Assembly: GCA_019090225.1 (NCBI GenBank)
Contig: JAHRWI010000143.1
Location: 1-7,482, forward strand
From: Porticoccaceae bacterium
GTDB taxonomy: Bacteria > Pseudomonadota > Gammaproteobacteria > Pseudomonadales > Porticoccaceae
Length of the DNA stretch: 7,482 nucleotides
Direction: 5' to 3'
Part shown: positions 1-5,984 of the stretch, in pieces
Position numbering within the stretch: the stretch's first letter is position 1
How the letters are laid out: each line of letters begins with the position of its first letter
The notes under the pieces: generated by a model
Databases searched by the model: none
Seen by the model: the letters and a program-made list of their open reading frames with translations, nothing else
What the model was told of the DNA's origin: nothing
Made by a program: the position numbers and the translations under genes

Positions 1-675
1 CCATGCACCGCGCTCAAGGATGTCAAAATAGTAACGCATATCGCCAACACCACAGGCGTGACCAATCAGCACCTTGTTAAAATCGACTTTCTCTTCCTCG
101 AAAATATCCAGGGTTTCGCGACCAAAGGGTTCCATCTCGTCGTTGTGACAGAGAATGGGTGTGCCGGTTGCGTTACTCGCCCGGGCTGCGGCTCGTAAGC
201 ATTTGATCTCGGACTCCTGAATACCCTGGCCCGGCGGCGTGACGCCGTAGATACCACCGCTGGCAGTTTTGATGATGCCGGCCTTGATGCCGGTTTTGCC
301 GATCCCGTCCTGGATTTCGCTAACGTACTGCTCAGCGATACCATCGATGTCCATCAGCCGGAAATGCTGGGGAATACCCAACGCGTCATTGTATAAACCC
401 GTAGCAACGACGATCTGGATACCGGATTTTTCTGACATTTCGGCGGCAAATTCAGGATCGCGACCCAGCTCCATCGGGCAGGGGTCGACGAAGCTGGTAA
501 TGCCCAGGTCCCGGATCTCTTTGAGTTTATCTGCGATTCTGGAGCCTTCTTTTTTGCGGTCAAAATCCTGATGATCAAGTTCCCAGCCCGGCCAGCCAAT
601 ACTTAAGTGTTCGTGAATCAAGGTGGTGCCCAAACTTTCGACATTGATTGGGCCTAAAACTGAATTGATTTCCAT
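1..675 (-). CDS. Phosphotriesterase-family metallohydrolase (lactonase/PTE-like), 3' end outside the window
   Basis: The frame is open for 225 codons from the ATG at 675 and runs off the window without a stop, so only the N-terminal part of a protein that is usually 320-360 residues is seen. It matches the binuclear-metal phosphotriesterase family of amidohydrolase-like TIM barrels. Visible metal ligands are H21-x-H23 after strand 1 (in LIHEHLS), K136 in the GIIKTAS motif (aligning with the carboxylated bridging Lys of true phosphotriesterases), H177 in PILCHND and H206 in LIGHACG. The last ligand, an Asp on strand 8, lies beyond the edge. RAAARASNATGTP (about residues 161-173) is also typical of the family. 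Members hydrolyse phosphotriesters or, more often, lactones; the substrate cannot be read from this sequence. It follows the Baeyer-Villiger-type monooxygenase on the same strand after 194 bp, which makes a lactone or ester substrate attractive but unproven. The start is supported by an AGGGGA box 5 bp upstream. Confidence 0.88.
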   Translation of the reverse strand, partial: MEINSVLGPINVESLGTTLIHEHLSIGWPGWELDHQDFDRKKEGSRIADKLKEIRDLGITSFVDPCPMELGRDPEFAAEMSEKSGIQIVVATGLYNDALGIPQHFRLMDIDGIAEQYVSEIQDGIGKTGIKAGIIKTASGGIYGVTPPGQGIQESEIKCLRAAARASNATGTPILCHNDEMEPFGRETLDIFEEEKVDFNKVLIGHACGVGDMRYYFDILERGAW

Positions 676-680
676 AGTAG

Positions 681-687
681 TTCCCCT
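681..687 (-). promoter_or_regulatory. Ribosome binding site of the phosphotriesterase-family gene
   Basis: Read on the minus strand, AGGGGAA lies 5 bases before the ATG at 675. It is a good Shine-Dalgarno match and fixes the start at MEINSVLGPI, the usual N-terminus for the family, about 20 residues before the HxH metal motif. Confidence 0.6.
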
Positions 688-869
688 GTGTCTAAAAATG
701 ATTGCGCGATTATTTGACTTGCGGACAGATATTGCACCAGATGTCTACAGAGTTCTAGTTCAGATTATCGGCGTCGGCAGGGAGGGTGAATGGTGATCAA
801 TCGACATTAGAAGTCTCGGCAATGCAGTAAACGATTGCTGGTTTGGCCCCGCGAGAGCTGAGCTGTTAT

Positions 870-2372
870 TTAACTTGTCAGCTTATATTCGGAAAAATCC
901 ACTTGTTCCATTTCTTTATAGAAGCGACTGGGATGCCACGGATAAAGGTTCGGGATTCCGGTTTTGTCGATGTACCAGCTCGTACAGCCGCCAGTGGCCC
1001 AGGTGGTGGTGCGAACGGCTTCTGCCATTTCTCGGTTGAGCGACTCAAAGGCCTCTGGTTTCACCTCAATACTGGCAGCTTTTTCTGTTTTCATTTTATC
1101 CAGACACTGGATCATATAAGCGATCTGGTTTTCAGTAATGGAGATTAACGATAAGTTGCCAACCGGGCCGGTGGGGCCTTCGAGCATCCAGAAGTTTGGG
1201 AAGCCCGGTATGGTCATGGCTCTATGGGCACGAGGTGCGCCGTCCCATTGTTTGCTTAGCTCAAGGTTATTTTCGCCATAGACTTTGGTCGGCAAAATAA
1301 ATTCTGAGACTTTAAACCCAGTGGCCAGTACCAGCACATCCAGTTCGTGCATGCGCCCGTCTTCGGTGCGTACACCTTCTGGTTCGATGGCGGTAATTCC
1401 GGCAGTGACCAGCTCGGCATTGTCGTGACTAATGGCCGGATAAAAATCAGAGCAAAAAATTAAGCGCTTACAGGTTGCCTTGTAATCGGGGGTTAGTTTG
1501 GCGCGAAGCTCTGGGTCAGGTACGGTCTTTTCGAGCATCTCCAGGCAGGCCTGCTGAATTTTTTGTTGTTCTTCGACATCGCCTATCGTCGCTTTCGCAA
1601 ACGTGGTCAACATTAAGCGTTTGTAAAACCAGACGAGAAAGAGATGCAGGGCCGGAAAGGTGCGGAGGATGGTTTTCCAGATGGGCCCATATTCTTTTTG
1701 CGGCAGTGGTGCTACCCAGTGGGGCGTTCGTTGAAATACCGACATATGGCCGACTTTTTTGGTGATCTCCCCGACGATTTGTGCCGATGTCGAGCCGGTA
1801 CCAATAATCCCCACTCTCTTGCCCTCCAGTGCCACGGAGTCATCCCAGCGGGTGGTGTGGAACATCGCGCCTTTAAAGGCGTCAAGACCGGCGATATCGG
1901 GGTAGGCGGGGTGGTGGAGAATACCGGTGGCAGAAATCACAAAGTCAAAAATTTGAGGATCGTGGCCCTCGGCTTTTAATCGCCATCTTGGCCCCAGGTA
2001 AGTAAGTTCTGTGACCGGACTGTTTAATTGGACGGTTGACATGACGTCGTATTTTTCGGCGACATGATCAATATATTTGAGGATTTCTGGCCCATAAGAG
2101 AAGCGGTGCGACCAGTCGGCATTGGGTTCGAAAGAGTAGGAATACCAGTAGGATGGTACATCGCACGACAGGCCGGGGTAGTGGTTGTCCCGCCAGGTGC
2201 CGCCGATGCGCTCGGCCTTTTCATAGACCGTGAGATCGCTATAACCGGCTTTACGCAGTGCAATGACCGCACCAATCCCAGATAAACCGGCGCCGACAAT
2301 GGCGATACGCGGCGTTCGGCCTTCTTTAGCCCAGCTCGAATTTAAATCTGCGATATTCTCAGCCTGGCCCAT
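870..2372 (-). CDS. Flavin-dependent Baeyer-Villiger-type monooxygenase (class B FMO family)
   Basis: A 500-residue FAD- and NAD(P)H-dependent monooxygenase, predicted to insert oxygen next to a ketone carbonyl to give an ester or lactone. The first Rossmann motif is G27-x-G29-xx-G32 (IVGAGLSGIG) for FAD, with the acidic ribose ligand E51, followed by GGTW (57-60). The second dinucleotide motif is G191-x-G193-xx-S196. Between them lies the type I Baeyer-Villiger fingerprint FxGxxxHxxxW[D/P], here F166-G168-H172-W176-D177. From remembered family alignments, D71 (in YPGLSCD) and R303 (in CKRLIF) match the catalytic Asp and Arg of phenylacetone monooxygenase. The ATGF motif (350-353) and C-terminal SWYIDKTG (465-472) also fit. 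Residues 239-256 are hydrophobic and aromatic, a possible membrane or long-chain-substrate contact. The length of about 500 residues is normal. The gene is divergent from oleate hydratase and upstream of the metallohydrolase. The substrate is unknown; a plain N- or S-oxygenating FMO is less likely given the fingerprint. Confidence 0.93.
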   Translation of the reverse strand: MGQAENIADLNSSWAKEGRTPRIAIVGAGLSGIGAVIALRKAGYSDLTVYEKAERIGGTWRDNHYPGLSCDVPSYWYSYSFEPNADWSHRFSYGPEILKYIDHVAEKYDVMSTVQLNSPVTELTYLGPRWRLKAEGHDPQIFDFVISATGILHHPAYPDIAGLDAFKGAMFHTTRWDDSVALEGKRVGIIGTGSTSAQIVGEITKKVGHMSVFQRTPHWVAPLPQKEYGPIWKTILRTFPALHLFLVWFYKRLMLTTFAKATIGDVEEQQKIQQACLEMLEKTVPDPELRAKLTPDYKATCKRLIFCSDFYPAISHDNAELVTAGITAIEPEGVRTEDGRMHELDVLVLATGFKVSEFILPTKVYGENNLELSKQWDGAPRAHRAMTIPGFPNFWMLEGPTGPVGNLSLISITENQIAYMIQCLDKMKTEKAASIEVKPEAFESLNREMAEAVRTTTWATGGCTSWYIDKTGIPNLYPWHPSRFYKEMEQVDFSEYKLTS

Positions 2373-2376
2373 AAGG

Positions 2377-2383
2377 CCTCCTC
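2377..2383 (-). promoter_or_regulatory. Strong Shine-Dalgarno of the monooxygenase gene
   Basis: On the minus strand GAGGAGG precedes the ATG at 2372 with a short 4-base spacer. It is a near-perfect anti-16S match and decides the start at MGQAENIADL. Confidence 0.7.
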
Positions 2384-2419
2384 TATATGTCGATTGATGT
2401 TGATTGTGATTTGGTAATA

Positions 2420-2444
2420 TTTAAGGCGGGTATTTTGCCTTAAA
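2420..2444. repeat. Inverted repeat, 8-bp perfect arms, upstream of the monooxygenase gene
   Basis: TTTAAGGC (2420-2427) and GCCTTAAA (2437-2444) are exact reverse complements around a 9-bp centre. The repeat lies about 50 bp before the monooxygenase start codon, where an operator or a leader hairpin would sit. There is no terminal T-run in either direction, so an operator is more likely than a terminator. Confidence 0.5.
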
Positions 2445-2499
2445 ACGGCACGAAGAATGGTATTTGGTATCGAGTAAATCAGCTTAGCGTATTAATTTT

Positions 2500-2511
2500 T
2501 GATGTACATCA
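2500..2511. promoter_or_regulatory. 12-bp perfect palindrome, candidate operator
   Basis: TGATGTACATCA reads the same on both strands. It overlaps a second symmetric reading, TTGATG(5)CATCAA (2499-2515), and lies roughly midway between the two divergent start codons. This placement fits a dimeric regulator site acting on both genes. The protein that would bind is unknown. Confidence 0.4.
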
Positions 2512-2525
2512 TCAAGGCTTGTGAC

Positions 2526-2544
2526 CCTATAAAACATCTATAGG
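2526..2544. promoter_or_regulatory. Inverted repeat CCTATA-(7)-TATAGG, candidate operator or -10 region
   Basis: CCTATA (2526-2531) pairs with TATAGG (2539-2544) across 7 bp. It contains TATAAA (2528-2533), a possible -10 for the hydratase gene. The nearest -35-like TTGATG (2499-2504) is 23 bp away, too far for a standard sigma-70 promoter, so activator-dependent transcription or a different promoter is possible. Confidence 0.3.
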
Positions 2545-2550
2545 AGAGCT

Positions 2551-2611
2551 GTCATACTAAGCTCGTCATACGGGTTCCTTATCCAGGTTCTTCATACAGG
2601 CTCTTTATTCA
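2551..2611 (+). repeat. Degenerate 13-14 bp tandem repeats in the oleate hydratase leader
   Basis: Successive units begin at 2551, 2565, 2579, 2592 and 2605 (the last partial). Units 2, 3 and 4 share the consensus TCATACAGGTTCT; unit 4 matches unit 2 and unit 3 at 10 of 13 positions each. Unit 1 shares mainly its first six bases with unit 2. The spacing exceeds one helical turn. The array ends just before a TTG codon at 2615. The repeats could be protein-binding half-sites or a decayed tandem duplication. Confidence 0.5.
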
Positions 2612-2683
2612 AGATTGAGTGATCATAAAAACGGATATAGATCAAAGCGATACACAGCAGCAATCTTAAAAGAGAGCCAGGTA

Positions 2684-4288
2684 ATGCCAGCAGAGAAAAA
2701 CAGTAATCCAAAAGATTCAAAGGTATATCTTGTCGGTGGTGGTATCGCTTCATTAGCGAGTGCCGTTTATCTCATCAAAGATGCCGGAGTGCCAGGTGAA
2801 AACATACATATACTCGAACAAGATGACATGCTGGGTGGTGCCCTTGACGGCGCGGGCGATCCGGAAAACGGCTTTATCATTCGTGGCGGCAGAATGCATG
2901 AAGAGCACTTTGTCTGCTACTGGGATCTTTTGTCCAATATCCCTTCCTACGATGATCTTAGCGTCTCCGTTAAAGATGAGACCTTTGAATTCAATTCTCG
3001 ATTTGTATCAAACGCACAAGCCCGATTGCTAAAAAATGGCAAAACGATGGATCTCACATCCTTCGGTCTTTCATTAAAAGATCAGGCAGATTTGCTGAAA
3101 TTAATTTTTACCTCTGAAGCATCGCTGGACAATATTCGGATTGAGGACTGGTTCGAAAAAGAGTTTTTCGAAACCAATTACTGGCAACTTTGGGCGACGA
3201 TGTTTGCATTCCAGACATGGAGCAGCGTGGCAGCGATGAGACGCTATATGAAGCGTTTTATCCACCTGGTAGAGGGGATGCCCAGGCTTGGTGGCGTCAT
3301 GCGCACCAAATATAACCAGTACCACTCTGTTGTTGTACCCATTCGGCGATATCTACAGGAAAGAGGCGTGCATTTTGAGATGCAGAAACAGGTGATAGAT
3401 ATCGATTTTATGTTCTCGGGTGATAAAAAAACGGCCACCATTCTACATGCCATCGACAAAAACGAAAAAGAAGAAGCGATTACCCTCCGGCAAAGCGATT
3501 ACGTGTTTATCACCAACGGCTCCATCACTGAAAGCACTGATGCCGGTTCCTGGATTAAAGCGCCGATTTTAAAAGACAAAGGCAGCTCGGGTGCATGGCT
3601 GCTTTGGGAAGTATTAGCCAGGAAAGATAAGGCCTTCGGCAACCCCAAAGTCTTCAGTGACAATATCGATCTGCAAAAATGGTACTCCTATACGGCCACT
3701 CTCAAAGACGATACGTTCCACGATTATATCGAGGAATTTTCCGGCAATTTAAATGGCACCGGAGGCCTGGTGACGATGACAGATTCAAACTGGTTGATGT
3801 CAATTGTTGTCGCCCGCCAACCACATTTTCCCAACCAGGCAAGCGACGTCAAAGTCTTCTGGGGATACGGTTTATATCCAGACAGGGAAGGGAATCACAT
3901 CAAGAAAAAGATGTCGCAGTGTAGCGGTGAAGAAATACTCGAAGAGCTGTGGTTTCACCTCAATATTCAAGATTTAATGAAACCCGTTACCAACTCAGGA
4001 AAAGTCAATTGCATACCCGTCGCCATGCCCTTTATCGATAGCCTCTTTATGCCAAGCGCACTGGGCGATCGTCCCGATGTTTTACCGCAAGGCGCAACAA
4101 ATTTCGCCTTCCTTGGACAGTTTGCTGAAGTGCCAGACGATTGCGTCTTCACCGTAGAGTACTCAGTACGATGTGCTCAAACTGCCGTTTACGGACTCTT
4201 CAAATGTGAGAGGGATGTATTGCCGGTCTATGATTCAGTTCATAAACCTAAAGTATTAATCAATGCGGTTAAAGCAATTACACGGTAG
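2684..4288 (+). CDS. ohyA: Oleate hydratase (FAD-dependent fatty-acid double-bond hydratase, MCRA family)
   Basis: This enzyme family adds water to the cis-9 double bond of oleic and related unsaturated fatty acids to give 10-hydroxy acids, using FAD structurally. From the ATG at 2684 the protein has 534 residues. Motifs in order are VGGGIAS (17-23, FAD Rossmann loop), ILEQDDMLGG and LDGAGD (43-59), RGGRM (67-71), NYWQLWATMFAFQTW (165-179), KYNQY (209-213, holding the conserved catalytic Tyr), TNGSITE (277-283), TDSNWLMS (366-373), RQPHFP (378-383), GDRP (461-464) and LGQF (477-480). Met71 stands where characterised homologues have the catalytic Glu of RGGREM. The chain ends at VKAITR, without the C-terminal extension of the 591-646-residue homologues. 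The frame is also open from a TTG at 2615 (+23 residues), but no Shine-Dalgarno precedes it, while GAGAG/AGG purines precede the ATG. Hand-counted GC samples average about 43%, against about 55% in neighbouring genes. It is divergent from the Baeyer-Villiger-type gene. Confidence 0.95.
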   Translation: MPAEKNSNPKDSKVYLVGGGIASLASAVYLIKDAGVPGENIHILEQDDMLGGALDGAGDPENGFIIRGGRMHEEHFVCYWDLLSNIPSYDDLSVSVKDETFEFNSRFVSNAQARLLKNGKTMDLTSFGLSLKDQADLLKLIFTSEASLDNIRIEDWFEKEFFETNYWQLWATMFAFQTWSSVAAMRRYMKRFIHLVEGMPRLGGVMRTKYNQYHSVVVPIRRYLQERGVHFEMQKQVIDIDFMFSGDKKTATILHAIDKNEKEEAITLRQSDYVFITNGSITESTDAGSWIKAPILKDKGSSGAWLLWEVLARKDKAFGNPKVFSDNIDLQKWYSYTATLKDDTFHDYIEEFSGNLNGTGGLVTMTDSNWLMSIVVARQPHFPNQASDVKVFWGYGLYPDREGNHIKKKMSQCSGEEILEELWFHLNIQDLMKPVTNSGKVNCIPVAMPFIDSLFMPSALGDRPDVLPQGATNFAFLGQFAEVPDDCVFTVEYSVRCAQTAVYGLFKCERDVLPVYDSVHKPKVLINAVKAITR

Positions 4289-4321
4289 GTAAAACAGTAT
4301 AAAAACGTTAGTCGGAATAAT

Positions 4322-4367
4322 AGGGCCGTAGTCCTGTATTGCCAATGCGCCCTTTCGATACTTTTTT
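4322..4367. terminator. Weak terminator-like element in the convergent gap
   Basis: AGGGC (4322-4326) can pair with GCCCT (4349-4353) over a long 22-base loop, and six Ts follow at 4362-4367. The stem is short, so this is only a possible transcription stop between the convergent oleate hydratase and yajQ genes. Nothing better is visible in the 134-bp gap. Confidence 0.2.
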
Positions 4368-4422
4368 AACCAGGCTGCACAAAATAACGGTTGAAGCTTT
4401 AAACGATTATGGAATGAAATAC

Positions 4423-4908
4423 TTAATCTCTGAAATTTTCAAACTGAAAGGCCTGGCCTAGTTCGGCTGCGCGGACGAGGGCGATTACCTCCTGTAGTAG
4501 ATCCCGCTTCTTTCCGGTGACTCTGATTTTTTCCCCTTGAATGGCGGTTTGAACTTTTATCTTCGAGTCCTTGACTAACTTGACCAGCTTTTTGGCGGTC
4601 GGCTGATCGATACCCTGTTTGAAGCGCACGGCAAGGGAAAAAGTTTTGCCGCTGTGCTCACAGTCATCATCGACGTCGATGCTATTGGGATCAATATTGC
4701 GTTTGACCAGATTCTTACTGACGATGTCGAGCATCTGTCGACATTGGAAGTCGGCTTCGGCAGAGAGGGTGATCACCCCATCTTTCAAATCAATACTGGC
4801 CTTTACGCCGCGAAAGTCAAAGCGAGTGGCGAGTTCGCGCTCTGAGTTTTCTGAGGCGTTGAGTATCTCGGCTGTTTCAACTTCGGAGACTATGTCAAAA
4901 GAGGGCAT
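4423..4908 (-). CDS. yajQ: YajQ family nucleotide-binding protein
   Basis: A full-length 161-residue YajQ (UPF0234), the usual size. It opens with MPSFDIVSEV, has RFDFRG at 29-34, HSGKTF at 85-90, KQGI at 97-100, KDSKIKVQ at 113-120, IQGEKIRVTGKKRD at 123-136, and closes with GQAFQFENFRD, all diagnostic and close to the E. coli protein from memory. The fold is two ferredoxin-like domains in the cytosol. Family members bind nucleotides and tRNA in vitro; the Xanthomonas homologue is reported as a cyclic-di-GMP effector. The exact role here cannot be read from sequence. The start is supported by AGGA 9 bases upstream (4918-4921). It is a single gene, convergent with oleate hydratase and divergent from the dioxygenase operon, so functional linkage to either is doubtful. 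Confidence 0.97.
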   Translation of the reverse strand: MPSFDIVSEVETAEILNASENSERELATRFDFRGVKASIDLKDGVITLSAEADFQCRQMLDIVSKNLVKRNIDPNSIDVDDDCEHSGKTFSLAVRFKQGIDQPTAKKLVKLVKDSKIKVQTAIQGEKIRVTGKKRDLLQEVIALVRAAELGQAFQFENFRD

Positions 4909-4934
4909 TATTATTAATCCTGGTGTGTTGTAAG

Positions 4935-5002
4935 CAGGGCTTTTTGTTTGTAGGTCTCGTGTTTGCAGATCATGGTGTACCTGGTTAAGGCCTAAAGCCC
5001 TG
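4935..5002 (-). promoter_or_regulatory. Possible long-range stem in the yajQ leader
   Basis: CAGGGCTTT (4935-4943) and AAAGCCCTG (4994-5002) are exact 9-base complements. A nested pair, AGGT (4952-4955) with ACCT (4979-4982), lies between them. If the yajQ transcript starts upstream of 5002, its 5' leader could fold into this stem 26 bases before the start codon. No known riboswitch class is recognised, and a chance pairing is possible. Confidence 0.25.
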
Positions 5003-5156
5003 GGGCCAGTCGGGTGTAAAGTCTGCGCTAGAATAGTGATATTATCTGTCGAATGGAAGGTGTGTGGGTAGCTGGTTGTGGTGATTTTATTGGCCTGTAT
5101 CTGAAGGGTGTACGGAGAATATGTACAGAAAAAATTGTCTGTGACAAGAGTCGTCT

Positions 5157-5936
5157 ATGAAGCTAAGTGAAGCGCAAATAAAAGAATTTGATGAGTCGGG
5201 TTACCTGTTCTTTCCTAATGCATTTAGCGCAGAGGAAGTAAAAATTCTCAAACAGGCTGCCACCGATGTTTACGGACAGCAGCGGGAAGAGGTGTGGAGG
5301 GAAACATCCGGCGTTGCCCGTACGGCCTTCGCAGCCCACACCTATAACGATGCCTTTAGGCGGTTGGGGGCACATCCTCGTTTGATTGATCCGGTTATGC
5401 AATTGCTCGACGGTCCGGTTTATATGCATCAATACAAGGTTAACGCCAAGGCTGCCTTCGATGGCGATGTCTGGCAATGGCATCAGGATTACGGTACCTG
5501 GGCGCGGGATGATTTAATGCCCGAACCGAGGGCGATGAATATCGCGGTGTTTCTCGATGATGTTACCGCGGCCAATGGCCCCCTGTTATTTCTGCCAGGC
5601 AGTCATAAACAGGGCGTGGTGGAGGCAGGGCATGACCTGGCAACGACCAGTTATCCCTTATGGACTTTGGGTCGAGATACCGTCAGCGAGCTGTATCAGC
5701 AGGGTGGTTGCGTTGCACCCACTGGGGCGGCTGGGTCAATGTTGATGTTTTCGAGTTTGTTGGTACATGCCAGTCCAGCCAATATTAGCCCTATGGATCG
5801 CACCATTGTGTACTTGTCTCTGTGCCATGTGGACAACCATATTCGTCAGTTCAAGCGGGCTGAGTGGATCGCTCATCGCGACTTTACGCCAATCACCCCG
5901 CTGGCAGATGACACGCTGGCTGAGTTGATCAGCTAG
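5157..5936 (+). CDS. Phytanoyl-CoA dioxygenase (PhyH) family Fe(II)/2-oxoglutarate-dependent oxygenase
   Basis: A 259-residue oxygenase of the PhyH/ectoine-hydroxylase superfamily, predicted to hydroxylate a small or acyl substrate while decarboxylating 2-oxoglutarate. The jelly-roll iron site is visible as H109-x-D111 (in WQWHQDYGTW) with the distal H204 (in LLVHASP). R215 (in SPMDRTIVY) is the likely 2-oxoglutarate carboxylate ligand. MPEPRAMNIAVFLDD (121-135) and GPLLFLPGSHKQG (141-153) are typical of the family. The N-terminal KEFDESGYLFFPNAFSAEEV is the usual PhyH opening, so the protein is complete. The ATG at 5157 is the only usable start because an in-frame TGA lies at 5142-5144; the Shine-Dalgarno is weak (AAGAG). 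Resemblance to ectoine hydroxylase is partial and no ectoine genes are present, so ectoine is not claimed. It forms an operon with the following SAF-domain dehydrogenase. Confidence 0.9.
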   Translation: MKLSEAQIKEFDESGYLFFPNAFSAEEVKILKQAATDVYGQQREEVWRETSGVARTAFAAHTYNDAFRRLGAHPRLIDPVMQLLDGPVYMHQYKVNAKAAFDGDVWQWHQDYGTWARDDLMPEPRAMNIAVFLDDVTAANGPLLFLPGSHKQGVVEAGHDLATTSYPLWTLGRDTVSELYQQGGCVAPTGAAGSMLMFSSLLVHASPANISPMDRTIVYLSLCHVDNHIRQFKRAEWIAHRDFTPITPLADDTLAELIS

Positions 5937-5984
5937 TTTTACTCGTCCCCCACGACAATCACCTACTACCAGAATCGATTTGCC

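Larger units (their letters stand above)
2373..2683. promoter_or_regulatory. Divergent control region between the monooxygenase and oleate hydratase genes
   Basis: This 311-bp AT-rich gap must carry the promoters of both divergent genes. It holds, from left to right, an 8-bp-arm inverted repeat (2420-2444), a 12-bp perfect palindrome (2500-2511), a 6-bp-arm inverted repeat (2526-2544) and a degenerate tandem array (2551-2611). Poor promoter candidates are TATTAA (2490-2495) on the plus strand and, on the minus strand, TTGATG (2515-2510) followed by TAATAC. Neither has an ideal partner at 17 bp, so I do not call exact promoters. The density of symmetric elements suggests regulation by a dimeric repressor or activator; no regulator gene is in the window. 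Confidence 0.55.

Noticed and set aside
676..869. A terminator or promoter in the gap between the monooxygenase and hydrolase genes
   Set aside because: Only a weak 5-bp stem (GCAAT 819-823 with ATTGC 834-838) and no convincing -35/-10 pair could be found. Co-transcription of the two genes is neither shown nor excluded.
1475..2285. Several open frames of 70-110 codons on the plus strand opposite the monooxygenase gene
   Set aside because: They overlap a clearly recognised gene, show no family motifs and have no ribosome sites. They are antisense shadows of the coding strand. The same holds for the short frames opposite or within the other genes.
796..2398. The inverted 12-mers flanking the monooxygenase gene as ends of a transposable element
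   Set aside because: There is no transposase or target-site duplication, and the enclosed gene is an ordinary metabolic enzyme. Chance matches of this length are expected.
2615..2683. A 23-codon N-terminal extension of oleate hydratase from a TTG codon
   Set aside because: No Shine-Dalgarno precedes the TTG, which lies at the end of the tandem repeat array. The ATG at 2684 has purines upstream and leaves the FAD motif at a usual distance. The extension stays possible because some homologues have long N-termini.
5157..5936. Calling the PhyH-family protein an ectoine hydroxylase
   Set aside because: The WHQDYGTW and MPEPRAMN segments recall that enzyme, but the protein is shorter, the characteristic ectoine-site sequence is only partly matched, and no ectoine synthesis genes are adjacent.
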